Positions 1-7,786 of a DNA stretch of 38,353 nucleotides are shown piece after piece (the first letter of the stretch is position 1; every line of letters starts with the position of its first letter). Position numbers and translations under genes: made by a program. The DNA is from JAXGTD01 sp040775095 (GTDB taxonomy: Bacteria > Pseudomonadota > Gammaproteobacteria > Chromatiales > Chromatiaceae). The stretch covers positions 1 to 38,353 of the forward strand of contig JAXGTD010000024.1 in NCBI GenBank assembly GCA_040775095.1. Direction: 5' to 3'. The notes beneath the pieces are model-generated. The model ran no database searches. It saw only the letters and a program-made list of their open reading frames with translations, and had not been told where the DNA came from.

Positions 1-329
1 AGCGTACCGAGGGCATCGGAGTTGGCGGTATATTCCGGTTCTTCGAACGAGACGGCGACGTGGCTCTGCGCGGCCAGGTTATAGAGTTCGTCCGGCTGCA
101 CCTGCTGGATGATGCGGATCAGACTGGAGGAGTCGGTGAGGTCACCGTGGTGCAGGATGAAACGGCGTTTCGGCCTGTGTGGGTCCTCGTAGAGATGATC
201 GATGCGGTCGGTGTTAAACAGCGAGCTGCGGCGCTTGATGCCATGGACCTCGTAGCCCTTGGCAAGCAGCAACTCGGCGAGGTAGGCGCCGTCCTGGCCG
301 GTCACACCGGTGATCAATGCCTTTTTCAT
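1..329 (-). CDS. gmd: GDP-mannose 4,6-dehydratase, N-terminal part (gene runs off the window)
   Basis: This is the first 109 codons of a gene read leftward and cut by the window edge. The N-terminus has the Rossmann motif TGVTGQDGAYLAE at about residues 8-20, followed by HGIKRRSS and NLAAQSHVAVSFEEP, all characteristic of GDP-mannose 4,6-dehydratase, an NADP-dependent short-chain dehydrogenase/reductase. The enzyme makes GDP-4-keto-6-deoxymannose in the cytoplasm, the substrate of the GDP-fucose synthase encoded just upstream (598-1590). The ATG at 327-329 is preceded by a good AGGAAG ribosome-binding site. A 268 bp gap holding a structured repeat separates it from fcl, so it may be transcribed with the operon or from its own promoter. 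The catalytic TxxxYxxxK region is outside the window. Confidence 0.93.
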   Translation of the reverse strand, partial: MKKALITGVTGQDGAYLAELLLAKGYEVHGIKRRSSLFNTDRIDHLYEDPHRPKRRFILHHGDLTDSSSLIRIIQQVQPDELYNLAAQSHVAVSFEEPEYTANSDALGT

Positions 330-400
330 GGTCTTCCTGTTGGTTGTCGGTGCGCGCGCTCACCCCAGGGACGGCTCGATCTGACGCGTTTCCCTGGCCA

Positions 401-550
401 GATGCTGATTAACTGCCTTCCGGGCATTCAATCAGCTCGCACTTCGCGAGGTGCGCCGCGCGAAGTGCTGCGTTGTCAGGCGCTTGTAACGGTTGAAAAG
501 GCCGGGCCTTCCATGGCTCGGACGGCGGACGCATTCCGTCGGCGTTTCCC
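401..550. repeat. Interspersed structured repeat, copy A
   Basis: This 150 bp non-coding element lies between fcl and gmd. It aligns without any gap to 22295-22444; from 404 to 550 I count about 113 of 147 identical positions. It carries stem-loops at 404-417/423-436 (12 of 14 pairs), 440-448/459-467 (9 perfect pairs) and 502-508/515-521 (7 pairs, one a G-U). The right-end palindrome that is perfect in the other copy is decayed here (524-533/541-550). It could be a MITE or REP-like element, or a transcribed RNA element. I do not recognise a named family. Confidence 0.8.
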
Positions 551-597
551 TGACCGGCCACCGATTGCGGGCCGATTTTAGCCGCAAATGGGTTCAA

Positions 598-1590
598 TCA
601 GCTGTTGCCTTCGGTGCGCAGACCGTCAGGATGGGCCAGGAACCAGGCATAGGTCTGCTGCAGGCCGCCGCGCAGATCGACCGCCGGGCGCCATCCAAGG
701 GCCCGCAGCCTCGAGACATCGAGCAGCTTGCGCGGGGCCCCATCGGGTTTGGACGGGTCAAAGCGGATCGCGCCCGTGAAGCCCACGACGTCCGCCATGA
801 TGCGGGCGAGCTCCGCGATACGCAGGTCATGGCCCACCCCGACATTGATGTGCGAGACCCGCGGCGAGGTATTGGCCTGGTAGCGATCCTGCTCGAGGCC
901 CATGACGTGCAGGCAGGCGGCGGCCATGTCGTCGACGTGCAGGAACTCGCGCCGCGGCTCGCCCGAGCCCCAGACCTCCACCGATCTCGCGCCGGCGACC
1001 TTCGCATCATGGAGCTTGCGCATCAAAGCGGGGATGACATGGCTGTTGGACAGATCGAAGTTGTCGCCGGGGCCGTAGAGGTTCGTCGGCATCAGGCTGC
1101 GAAAGTCGGTGCCATACTGGCGGTTGTAGGACTCGCACAGCTTGATGCCCGCGATCTTCGCAATCGCGTAGGGCTCGTTGGTTGGCTCCAGCGGTCCGCT
1201 CAGCAGCGCGTGCTCCGTCATCGGCTGCGCGGCGAGGCGGGGATAGATGCAGGAGCTGCCCAGGAAGAGCAGGCGCTCGACCCCCTGCCTGTAGGCGGCG
1301 TGGATGACGTTCGCCTCGATCATGAGGTTCTGGTAGATGAACTCGGCGGGGTAGGTGTCGTTGGCGTGGATACCCCCGACCCTGGCCGCGGCCAGGTAGA
1401 CCCGCGACGGGCGTTGTTCGGCGAAGAACCTGTCGACCGCCGCCTGATCGGTTAGATCGAGCTCGCGGTGGGTTCGGGTGAGGACGGGGCCGAGCCCGGC
1501 GGCCTCGAGCGCGCGCACGATCCCGGCACCGACCATGCCGCGATGTCCGGCGACATAGATCGATCGGGATTCCGGTTGGGCCTTATGCAC
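598..1590 (-). CDS. fcl: GDP-L-fucose synthase
   Basis: This 330-residue NADP-dependent epimerase/reductase converts GDP-4-keto-6-deoxymannose to GDP-L-fucose in the cytoplasm, completing the pathway begun by the neighbouring gmd. The N-terminal nucleotide-binding motif AGHRGMVGAG is at about residues 14-23. The substrate-site motif LGSSCIYPR is at about 110-118, and the catalytic YAIAK has Tyr141 and Lys145. The length is normal for the family (about 310-330). I chose the GTG at 1588-1590 because AAGGAG lies 7 bases upstream and the protein then begins shortly before the Rossmann strand; the open frame continues further upstream without homology. It lies 58 bp after rfbC in the same direction, so it is probably part of the same operon. 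Confidence 0.93.
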   Translation of the reverse strand: MHKAQPESRSIYVAGHRGMVGAGIVRALEAAGLGPVLTRTHRELDLTDQAAVDRFFAEQRPSRVYLAAARVGGIHANDTYPAEFIYQNLMIEANVIHAAYRQGVERLLFLGSSCIYPRLAAQPMTEHALLSGPLEPTNEPYAIAKIAGIKLCESYNRQYGTDFRSLMPTNLYGPGDNFDLSNSHVIPALMRKLHDAKVAGARSVEVWGSGEPRREFLHVDDMAAACLHVMGLEQDRYQANTSPRVSHINVGVGHDLRIAELARIMADVVGFTGAIRFDPSKPDGAPRKLLDVSRLRALGWRPAVDLRGGLQQTYAWFLAHPDGLRTEGNS

Positions 1591-1648
1591 GGGACAACTC
1601 CTTGTTTTCACCGGGTGTGCGCCCCTCAGGCACGGGCCGACCCGGTGC

Positions 1649-2224
1649 TTAGCGGTTTGCGTCGATCTCGGCGTAGACGGGCAGTCGATCCTGTGGGACG
1701 TCGCGCAGCAGCCAGGCGTCGCGGTCCTTGTCGGACAAGACCGGTTCCTGTCCCCCGGGCCAGTCAATAGCGATGTCGGGATCGTCCCAGCGCACCGCAA
1801 ACTGGGTCTCCGGATGATAACTGTCGGTGCACTTGTAGGCGAAGAGGGCCTCGTCACTGGTCACCAGGTAGCCGTGGATGAATCCCTCCGGCACCCAGAA
1901 CTGGCGCCGATTCTCGCCGCTGAGAAAGGCGCCGACCCATTGGCCGAACCAGGGCGAGCCGCGGCGGACATCAACGGCGACGTCGAACACCTCGCCATGG
2001 ATCACCTGGACCAGCTTGCCCTGCGGATACGGATTCTGGATGTGGAGGCCGCGCAGGATGCCGCGGCGCGAGTATGCCTGGTTGTCCTGCACGAAGTCGC
2101 GAGCGATGCCGAGATCGGCGTAGCGCTCGCGCTGCCAGGACTCGAAGAAATAGCCCCGCTGGTCGCCGAAGACCCTTGGCTCGACAATCAGGACCCCGGG
2201 GATGTCGGTCTCGACGACCTTCAC
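1649..2224 (-). CDS. rfbC: dTDP-4-dehydrorhamnose 3,5-epimerase
   Basis: This 191-residue RmlC-family cupin epimerises dTDP-4-keto-6-deoxyglucose at C3 and C5 in dTDP-L-rhamnose synthesis. Visible family features are RGYFFESW near residue 23, RGILRGLH with the catalytic-type His61, the cupin strand HGEVFDVAVDVRRGSP at about 77-92 and FIHGYLVTSD at about 115-124. Length is close to the usual 180-190. The usual RGLHYQ is RGLHIQ here. Its ATG overlaps the stop of rfbA by 4 bp (2221-2224), a translational-coupling arrangement. The order rfbB-rfbA-rfbC with no rfbD is noted as a finding. Confidence 0.95.
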   Translation of the reverse strand: MKVVETDIPGVLIVEPRVFGDQRGYFFESWQRERYADLGIARDFVQDNQAYSRRGILRGLHIQNPYPQGKLVQVIHGEVFDVAVDVRRGSPWFGQWVGAFLSGENRRQFWVPEGFIHGYLVTSDEALFAYKCTDSYHPETQFAVRWDDPDIAIDWPGGQEPVLSDKDRDAWLLRDVPQDRLPVYAEIDANR

Positions 2225-3105
2225 AGCAGCGGCTCGCGTGTGAGCAGGCGCATCAGATAATCGCCATAGCCGCTCTTCATGAGCGGTTGCGCGATCGCGC
2301 GCAGGCCATCGGCGTCGATCCAGCGATTGCTGAACGCGATCTCCTCGGGGGCGCAGATCTTCAGTCCCTGGCGGTGCTCGATGGTCTCGATGAAGTTGGC
2401 AGCCTGGATCAGGGACTCGTGCGTCCCGGTGTCGAGCCAGGCGATGCCCCGGCCCAGGCGTTCGAGTCGCAGCGCGTTGCGCGCCAGGTACAGATTGTTG
2501 AGATCGGTGATCTCCAGCTCGCCACGCGCGGAGGGACGCAGGTCCTGCACCAGGTCACAGACCTGAGCGTCGTAGAAGTACAGTCCGGTGACGGCGTAGC
2601 TCGACTTCGGCCGGGCCGGCTTCTCCTCGAGGCTGACGACCTCGCCACTGGGGGAGAATGCCGCGACACCATAGCGGTGTGCATCCTGCACCCAATAACC
2701 GAACACGGTGGCGCCATCGGCCCTGGCGTTGGCGGCCTTGAGATTCTGGACCAGGCCGGCGCCATAAAAGATGTTGTCGCCGAGGATCAGACAGGACGGA
2801 TCCCCGTCGATGAACTCCCGGCCGATGAGGAACGCCTGCGCCAGACCACCGGGGCTCGGCTGCACCGCGTATTCCAGGCGGATGCCCCACTGACGGCCAT
2901 CGCCGAGCAGATCGCGAAAGGATCGTTCATCGCGCGGCGTGGTGATGATCAGCATCTCGCGGATGCCGGCCATCATCAGCACCGACAGCGGATAGTAGAT
3001 CATCGGTTTGTCGTAGACCGGCAGCAGCTGCTTGCTGATCGACAGGGTCAGGGGATGCAATCGGGTGCCGGAGCCGCCGGCCAGGATAATGCCCTTGCGG
3101 TTCAT
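2221..3105 (-). CDS. rfbA: Glucose-1-phosphate thymidylyltransferase
   Basis: This 294-residue nucleotidyltransferase joins dTTP and glucose-1-phosphate to give dTDP-glucose, the first step to dTDP-L-rhamnose. The N-terminus shows the sugar-nucleotidyltransferase signature LAGGSGTRLHPLT at about residues 7-19, then SKQLLPVYDKPMIYYPLSVL, EYAVQPSPGGLAQAF, LILGDNIFYG and VVSLEEKP, all typical of RmlA. I chose the ATG at 3103-3105, which gives normal family length; the longer open frame upstream is arginine-rich and lies inside rfbB. Only 2 bp separate it from the rfbB stop and it overlaps rfbC by 4 bp, so the three are one transcription unit. Confidence 0.96.
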   Translation of the reverse strand: MNRKGIILAGGSGTRLHPLTLSISKQLLPVYDKPMIYYPLSVLMMAGIREMLIITTPRDERSFRDLLGDGRQWGIRLEYAVQPSPGGLAQAFLIGREFIDGDPSCLILGDNIFYGAGLVQNLKAANARADGATVFGYWVQDAHRYGVAAFSPSGEVVSLEEKPARPKSSYAVTGLYFYDAQVCDLVQDLRPSARGELEITDLNNLYLARNALRLERLGRGIAWLDTGTHESLIQAANFIETIEHRQGLKICAPEEIAFSNRWIDADGLRAIAQPLMKSGYGDYLMRLLTREPLL

Positions 3106-3107
3106 TC

Positions 3108-4178
3108 TCAGGCCGCCCCGCCGGGCTCGGTCCCAAGGCGCTGTCCGCGATAGCTCCCATCGGTGACGCGGCGCGACCATTCCTGGTTACTCAGGTACCA
3201 CTCGAGGGTACGTTGCATGCCGGTGTCGAAGGTTTCGCGCGGCGCCCATCCAAGCTCGGACTGGAGCTTGCGGGCATCGATCGCATAGCGCTTGTCGTGG
3301 CCCGGCCGGTCGGTGACGAATTGCTTGAGGGCGGCATGCGGGCGGTGCGGCGAGTCCGGCAGTGCGGCATCGAGCAGGGCACAGAGGGTGTCGACCACCT
3401 GGAGATTGGTCCTTTCACTGTCGCCGCCGACGTTGTAGACCTCGCCGGGTCGGCCCGCCTCGAGCACGCGGGCGATGGCGCGACAATGATCCTCGACGTA
3501 GAGCCAGTCGCGCACGTTCGAGCCGTCGCCGTAGATCGGCAACGGCTCGCCGGCCATCGCCTTGGCAATGGTCAACGGAATGAGCTTTTCCGGAAACTGA
3601 TAGGGGCCATAGTTGTTGGAGCAGTTGGTGGTCAGCACCGGCAGGGCGTAGGTGTGATGCCAGGCCCGTACCAAGTGGTCAGAGGCGGCCTTGGAGGCGG
3701 AATACGGCGAGTTGGGCGCGTAGGCGGTCATCTCGGTGAACCTGCCGATCGCCCCCAGCGAACCGTAGACCTCGTCGGTGGAGACATGCAGGAAGCGGAA
3801 ATCGCGCTTGCGCTCGCGAGGAAGGCCCGTCCAATAGGCACGCGCGCAATCGAGCAGGTTGAAGGTGCCAACCACATTGGTTTGAATGAAGGCGGCGGGG
3901 CCGTCGATGGAGCGGTCGACGTGGCTTTCGGCCGCGAAGTTCACAACGGCGTCTACCTGGTACTCCGCCAGCAGGCCACGCACGCGTTCGCGATCGCCGA
4001 TATCCGCCTCGACGAAGACATGCCGAGGGTCGTCCATGACCGTCGCCAGCGTGTCGAGATTTCCCGCGTAGGTCAGCTTGTCGAGATTGACGATCCGGCA
4101 GTCCGCCTCGGCCAGCATGAGCTGAACGAAGTTACCGCCGATGAAGCCGGCGCCCCCGGTCACCAGGATGTTCTTCAT
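3108..4178 (-). CDS. rfbB: dTDP-glucose 4,6-dehydratase
   Basis: This 356-residue extended short-chain dehydrogenase converts dTDP-glucose to dTDP-4-keto-6-deoxyglucose with bound NAD. The Rossmann motif TGGAGFIGGNF is at residues 7-17. FAAESHVDRSI at 81-91 and HVSTDEVYG with the Thr134-Asp135-Glu136 catalytic set are the hallmarks of RmlB, and the catalytic YSASK has Tyr159 and Lys163. The length is typical (350-360). The ATG at 4176-4178 is preceded by GGAGGGAG, a strong ribosome-binding site. It follows glgC by 28 bp and precedes rfbA by 2 bp. Confidence 0.96.
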   Translation of the reverse strand: MKNILVTGGAGFIGGNFVQLMLAEADCRIVNLDKLTYAGNLDTLATVMDDPRHVFVEADIGDRERVRGLLAEYQVDAVVNFAAESHVDRSIDGPAAFIQTNVVGTFNLLDCARAYWTGLPRERKRDFRFLHVSTDEVYGSLGAIGRFTEMTAYAPNSPYSASKAASDHLVRAWHHTYALPVLTTNCSNNYGPYQFPEKLIPLTIAKAMAGEPLPIYGDGSNVRDWLYVEDHCRAIARVLEAGRPGEVYNVGGDSERTNLQVVDTLCALLDAALPDSPHRPHAALKQFVTDRPGHDKRYAIDARKLQSELGWAPRETFDTGMQRTLEWYLSNQEWSRRVTDGSYRGQRLGTEPGGAA

Positions 4179-4206
4179 GGTTTTCGCTCCCTCCGCCGAT
4201 GGCCGA

Positions 4207-5466
4207 TTACTCGCTGTAGCCGCGCCCCTTGCCGCGCACGTCGCGGGCAAAGAAACCCATTCGGCCCGAGGGCACGACGGTGACACCACCGGCGCTGACC
4301 GTGTATTTCTGGCGATCGTGCTCCGGATCGAAGCCGATTTGCGTCCCGGCCTCGATGATGTTGTGCCGATCGACGATGACCCGCCTCAACCTTGCGCCTC
4401 GGCACACGCGCACATAGTCCATGATGATGCAATCCTCCAGCTCGACGTCCTCTTCGATCACCGCCTCGCGCCGGATGATCGAGTTTTGGATGCGCGTGTT
4501 GTCGTGGATCACCGTCGCCGCGCCGAGCAGCGTGTTGCGCAACTGCCCACCGAGCACCCGGGCCACCGGGCCCTGATAGTTGCTCGAATAGATTGGCCAT
4601 TCCGGGTTGAATGCGTCGAACACCGGCTCGGCACCCAGCACGTCCTTATGGACATTGAAATAGGCATCGATACCGCCCACGTCGCGCCAATACACCTGAC
4701 TCTCGTAGGGCTGGATACCGGGGATCGCGTTGGTGGCGAAATCGTAGGCGAACAGCCGGTGGTTGCTCGCCAGCAGTCTTGGCAGAACGTGGTGACCAAA
4801 GTCGGTCTCGCCGGCCTGCCTGGAGTCATGCAGGGCCTGCAGCAGCACCCGGGTGTCGAAGATGTAGTTGCCCATCGACGCGAACGCGCTGGCTGGATCG
4901 TTGGGAAGCGCGATGGGGTTGGCGGGCTTCTCCTGAAATGCCGTGACCCGGCCCTCGTCATCGGCGGCGATGACGCCAAAGCCCCTGGCCTCCTCGAGTG
5001 GCACCGGCAACGCGGCAATGGTCACGTCGGCTTGGCGCTCCCGATGAAAATCCACCATCTGGCGTCTATCCATCCGGTAGATGTGGTCGGCGCCGAAGAC
5101 CACCACCAGATCCGGCGCGTGGTCCTCGATCAGATTGATGTTCTGGTGCACCGCGTCGGCGGTTCCCTGAAACCAGTTGGCACCGCTTCGCATCTGCGGC
5201 GGGACGACGGTCACAAACTGATCGTGCAGCAACGGCGAGATGGTCCAGGCCTTGCGGACGTGCTCGATCAGCGACTGCGACTTGTACTGCACCAGCAGGT
5301 AGATCGTCCTGATCTGCGAGTTGATCAGGTTGCTCAACACGAAGTCGACGATCCGGTATCGGGAACCGAACGGGACCGACGGCTTGGAGCGGGCGGCAGT
5401 CAGCGGCTGCAGGCGGGAACCCTGGCCCCCGGCCATGACGAAGGCAATGATTCGGATGTTGGGCAT
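4207..5466 (-). CDS. glgC: Glucose-1-phosphate adenylyltransferase
   Basis: This 419-residue ADP-glucose pyrophosphorylase makes ADP-glucose for glycogen synthesis. The N-terminal catalytic domain shows MAGGQGSRLQPLT at about residues 11-23, SKPSVPFGSRYRIVDFVLSN at about 27-46, GTADAVHQN and VVVFGADHIYRMD. The C-terminal part has the left-handed beta-helix pattern (IIRREAVIEEDVELEDCIIMD) and ends in the usual bacterial length range. RIVDFVLSNLINS and WFQGTADAV separate it from thymidylyl- and uridylyl-transferases. The start has GGGGAG a few bases upstream. Its position as first gene of a dTDP-rhamnose/GDP-fucose operon, rather than with glgA or glgB, is unusual. Confidence 0.95.
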   Translation of the reverse strand: MPNIRIIAFVMAGGQGSRLQPLTAARSKPSVPFGSRYRIVDFVLSNLINSQIRTIYLLVQYKSQSLIEHVRKAWTISPLLHDQFVTVVPPQMRSGANWFQGTADAVHQNINLIEDHAPDLVVVFGADHIYRMDRRQMVDFHRERQADVTIAALPVPLEEARGFGVIAADDEGRVTAFQEKPANPIALPNDPASAFASMGNYIFDTRVLLQALHDSRQAGETDFGHHVLPRLLASNHRLFAYDFATNAIPGIQPYESQVYWRDVGGIDAYFNVHKDVLGAEPVFDAFNPEWPIYSSNYQGPVARVLGGQLRNTLLGAATVIHDNTRIQNSIIRREAVIEEDVELEDCIIMDYVRVCRGARLRRVIVDRHNIIEAGTQIGFDPEHDRQKYTVSAGGVTVVPSGRMGFFARDVRGKGRGYSE

Positions 5467-6071
5467 CGTATCTCCCCGGACCTGTACCTGACAGGTATTG
5501 GTCGCATCGTTTTATGTCGACTCGTACGCGGCGATCACTGTCACGAGGGCGCAAGGAGCAGGAGCGCGCCGACCGCGGAGATGATCGACGCTCGGTCCGC
5601 GCTTCGCCGGCGTGGCGATGCCGCATCAGGTCGCGGCCTCCCCGTCGCCGCAATCCGGGGATGTCGGTCTATCATGATAAACCACGGGATGCTGCCGTGT
5701 TGACGGAATTGGCCCCGGCAGGGCGTCACGGAGCAAGGTTGCCCCGCCGGGAAAGGCTGAACCGCGGCGTTTTCCCCGCGTGCCTCCCCGTCCAGTCGTG
5801 ATAAGCGAGCGAGCCTGAAGGATCCAGGGGGTGGAACCTGCCAATGCTCGCGCGTTGAAGCGCCCCGCGGAGGCTGTTGGGCCCAATCCGAGTGCGATCC
5901 ACGCCCCACGTCGGTGCCCAACCCCGGTAGACTTCGCCGAGCCGGGCGGTTGTATGATGCCCCTGATTGGCGCTCGCCGGTCGCGTCGAAGCGCGCCGAG
6001 ACGCGCATCGACGCCGGGACGGATCCTCCCCTACGCGGGTCGGCCATCCCTTCCAGTATTGGAGCGAACTG
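5467..6071. other. 605 bp intergenic region between divergent glgC and gpmI
   Basis: No convincing gene is seen here; the open frames on both strands lack family features and good starts. It should contain divergent promoters. On the glgC side there is a perfect 11 bp palindrome, ACCTGACAGGT, at 5486-5496. On the gpmI side there is a TATGAT at 5953-5958 that could be a -10 box, without a clear -35, and an inverted repeat at 5983-6014. Confidence 0.6.
5983..6014 (+). promoter_or_regulatory. Imperfect inverted repeat in the gpmI upstream region
   Basis: The arms GCGTCGAAGCGCG (5983-5995) and CGCGCATCGACGC (6002-6014) pair over 13 positions with a single A-A mismatch, around a 6-base loop. It ends 57 bases before the gpmI ATG. 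If the TATGAT at 5953-5958 is the -10 box, this hairpin would fall in the 5' leader of the mRNA. No function is assigned; it could simply be a chance GC-rich fold. Confidence 0.4.
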
Positions 6072-7619
6072 ATGAATCCAGGTTTCGATGTCCCGCGCCG
6101 CCCCGTGGTGCTGATCATCCTCGACGGCTTCGGCGCCAATCCGGGCAAGGCCAACAATGCCGTGGTGCTCGCCGACACGCCGAGCTTCGACGCGTTGTTC
6201 GCCCACAACCCGCACAGCGTGCTGCAGGCCTCGGCGCGCGCCGTTGGCCTGCCCGAGGGGCAGATGGGCAATTCCGAGGTGGGCCACATGACGCTCGGCT
6301 CGGGCTGCATCGTGCGCCAGGATCTGGTGTTGATCGACGACGCCGTCGCCGACGGGAGCTTTTTCGACAACCCGGTGCTGATCGCGGCCGCACGGCGGGC
6401 CGCCTCACGGGGCCGCGCGCTGCACCTGATGGGGCTGGTCTCCGACGGTGGGGTGCACAGCCATCTGCGCCACCTGCTCGCGCTGATCGAGCTTTCCGGC
6501 AGGCATCAGGCCGCCCCCGCGGTCCACATGATCACCGACGGGCGTGACACGCCGCCACGCTCGGCCAAGACCTATCTCCCGGAGCTCGAGCAGGCGCTCG
6601 CGGCCGCCGACGGGCACATCGCGACGGTTGCCGGGCGCTACTTCACGATGGATCGTGATCAGCGCTGGGATCGCACCCGTCTGGCCTTCGACGCCATGGT
6701 CCACCGACAGGGGCGGAACGCGACCTCGGCGCTCGAGGCGATCGAGCGCGCATACGCCGCGGGAGAGGACGATGAGTTCATCGCCCCGACCCTGATCGAA
6801 GGCGGCGAGCGCATCCGCGACGACGACACGGTGCTGTTCTTCAACTTCCGCAAAGACCGGCCGCGCCAGATCGTATCGGCGCTATACGACCCCGAATTCG
6901 AGGGCTTCGATCGCGGCGGCTTTCGCGCCGCCGCGGTCACCTGCATGATGGAATACGACCGTCGTTACAAGCTGCCCGTCGCCTTTGAGCACGAGATGCC
7001 GCCGGTCACCCTGGGCGGGGTCTTGAGCGAGGCGGGCCTGGCCCAGTTCCACTGCGCCGAGACCGAGAAGTACGCGCACGTGACCTTCTTCTTCAATGGC
7101 GGGCGCAGCGAGCCCTATGCCGGCGAAGAACGCTGTCTGATCCCCTCGCCGAAGGTCGCAACCTACGATCTCCAGCCCGAGATGAGCGCCGCCGGGGTTG
7201 CCGACGCGGTGATCGCCGCGGTGCAGCGGCGTGCCTACGCGTTCATTGTCGTGAACTTCGCCAACGGTGACATGGTTGGCCACACCGCGGTGCGAGAGGC
7301 GGTGATCAAGGCGGTGGAGACCCTCGACCGCGAGGTGGGCCGAGTGATCGACGCGGCCCGCGCCGCCGGCTACTCGGTGCTTCTGACCGCCGATCATGGC
7401 AACTGCGACGAGATGGTGGACCCCGTCACCGGCGACCCGCACACCCGTCACACGGTCTACCCGGTGCCCTGTCTGATCATCGACGAGGCGCCCTGGGCGC
7501 TGCGCATCGGCGCCGGCATCGACGATGTCGCCCCCACCGTGCTGGCGCTGATGGGACTGCCGAGGCCGCCGCAGATGCAGGGGCGCTCGATCCTGCTGCA
7601 GCCGATGCCCGACGGGTAG
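6072..7619 (+). CDS. gpmI: 2,3-bisphosphoglycerate-independent phosphoglycerate mutase
   Basis: This 515-residue cytoplasmic enzyme interconverts 3- and 2-phosphoglycerate in glycolysis and gluconeogenesis using two Mn ions. The alkaline-phosphatase-fold metal motif ILDGFG is at residues 16-21. The phosphoserine motif MGNSEVGHMTLGSG has the catalytic Ser68, ITDGRDTPP lies near residue 155, and LTADHGNCDEM in the C-terminal third supplies further metal ligands. The length matches the usual 510-515. The ATG at 6072 has GGAG 7 bases upstream; the open frame extends upstream without homology. It is followed by thyA 167 bp downstream in the same direction. Confidence 0.96.
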   Translation: MNPGFDVPRRPVVLIILDGFGANPGKANNAVVLADTPSFDALFAHNPHSVLQASARAVGLPEGQMGNSEVGHMTLGSGCIVRQDLVLIDDAVADGSFFDNPVLIAAARRAASRGRALHLMGLVSDGGVHSHLRHLLALIELSGRHQAAPAVHMITDGRDTPPRSAKTYLPELEQALAAADGHIATVAGRYFTMDRDQRWDRTRLAFDAMVHRQGRNATSALEAIERAYAAGEDDEFIAPTLIEGGERIRDDDTVLFFNFRKDRPRQIVSALYDPEFEGFDRGGFRAAAVTCMMEYDRRYKLPVAFEHEMPPVTLGGVLSEAGLAQFHCAETEKYAHVTFFFNGGRSEPYAGEERCLIPSPKVATYDLQPEMSAAGVADAVIAAVQRRAYAFIVVNFANGDMVGHTAVREAVIKAVETLDREVGRVIDAARAAGYSVLLTADHGNCDEMVDPVTGDPHTRHTVYPVPCLIIDEAPWALRIGAGIDDVAPTVLALMGLPRPPQMQGRSILLQPMPDG

Positions 7620-7786
7620 CGCGCGCGGTACAAACAGCGCCGGTCGCTCGACGGGCCAGGGCGATGCGGCAGCGTTGCGCACCGGCGCGATCTGGACCCG
7701 GGGGGCCGCCGTCGCTGCTCGCCCACGGCGCCGGCATCGCGCCCCTGGCCTACACACCCGGCTTCGATCACACGACGAGACCCTGT

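Noticed and set aside
401..550. Interpreting the repeat as a CRISPR or tRNA-like element
   Set aside because: There are no short regularly spaced repeats or cloverleaf; the two copies are single, far apart and 150 bp long.
493..1455. A 320-codon open frame on the plus strand across fcl
   Set aside because: It is the antisense shadow of fcl in high-GC DNA: no family motifs and no ribosome-binding site, while the minus strand has all GDP-fucose synthase signatures.
5541..6287. A 248-codon minus-strand frame spanning the glgC-gpmI gap
   Set aside because: It runs into the antisense of gpmI, has no recognisable domain and a composition expected of a random high-GC frame.
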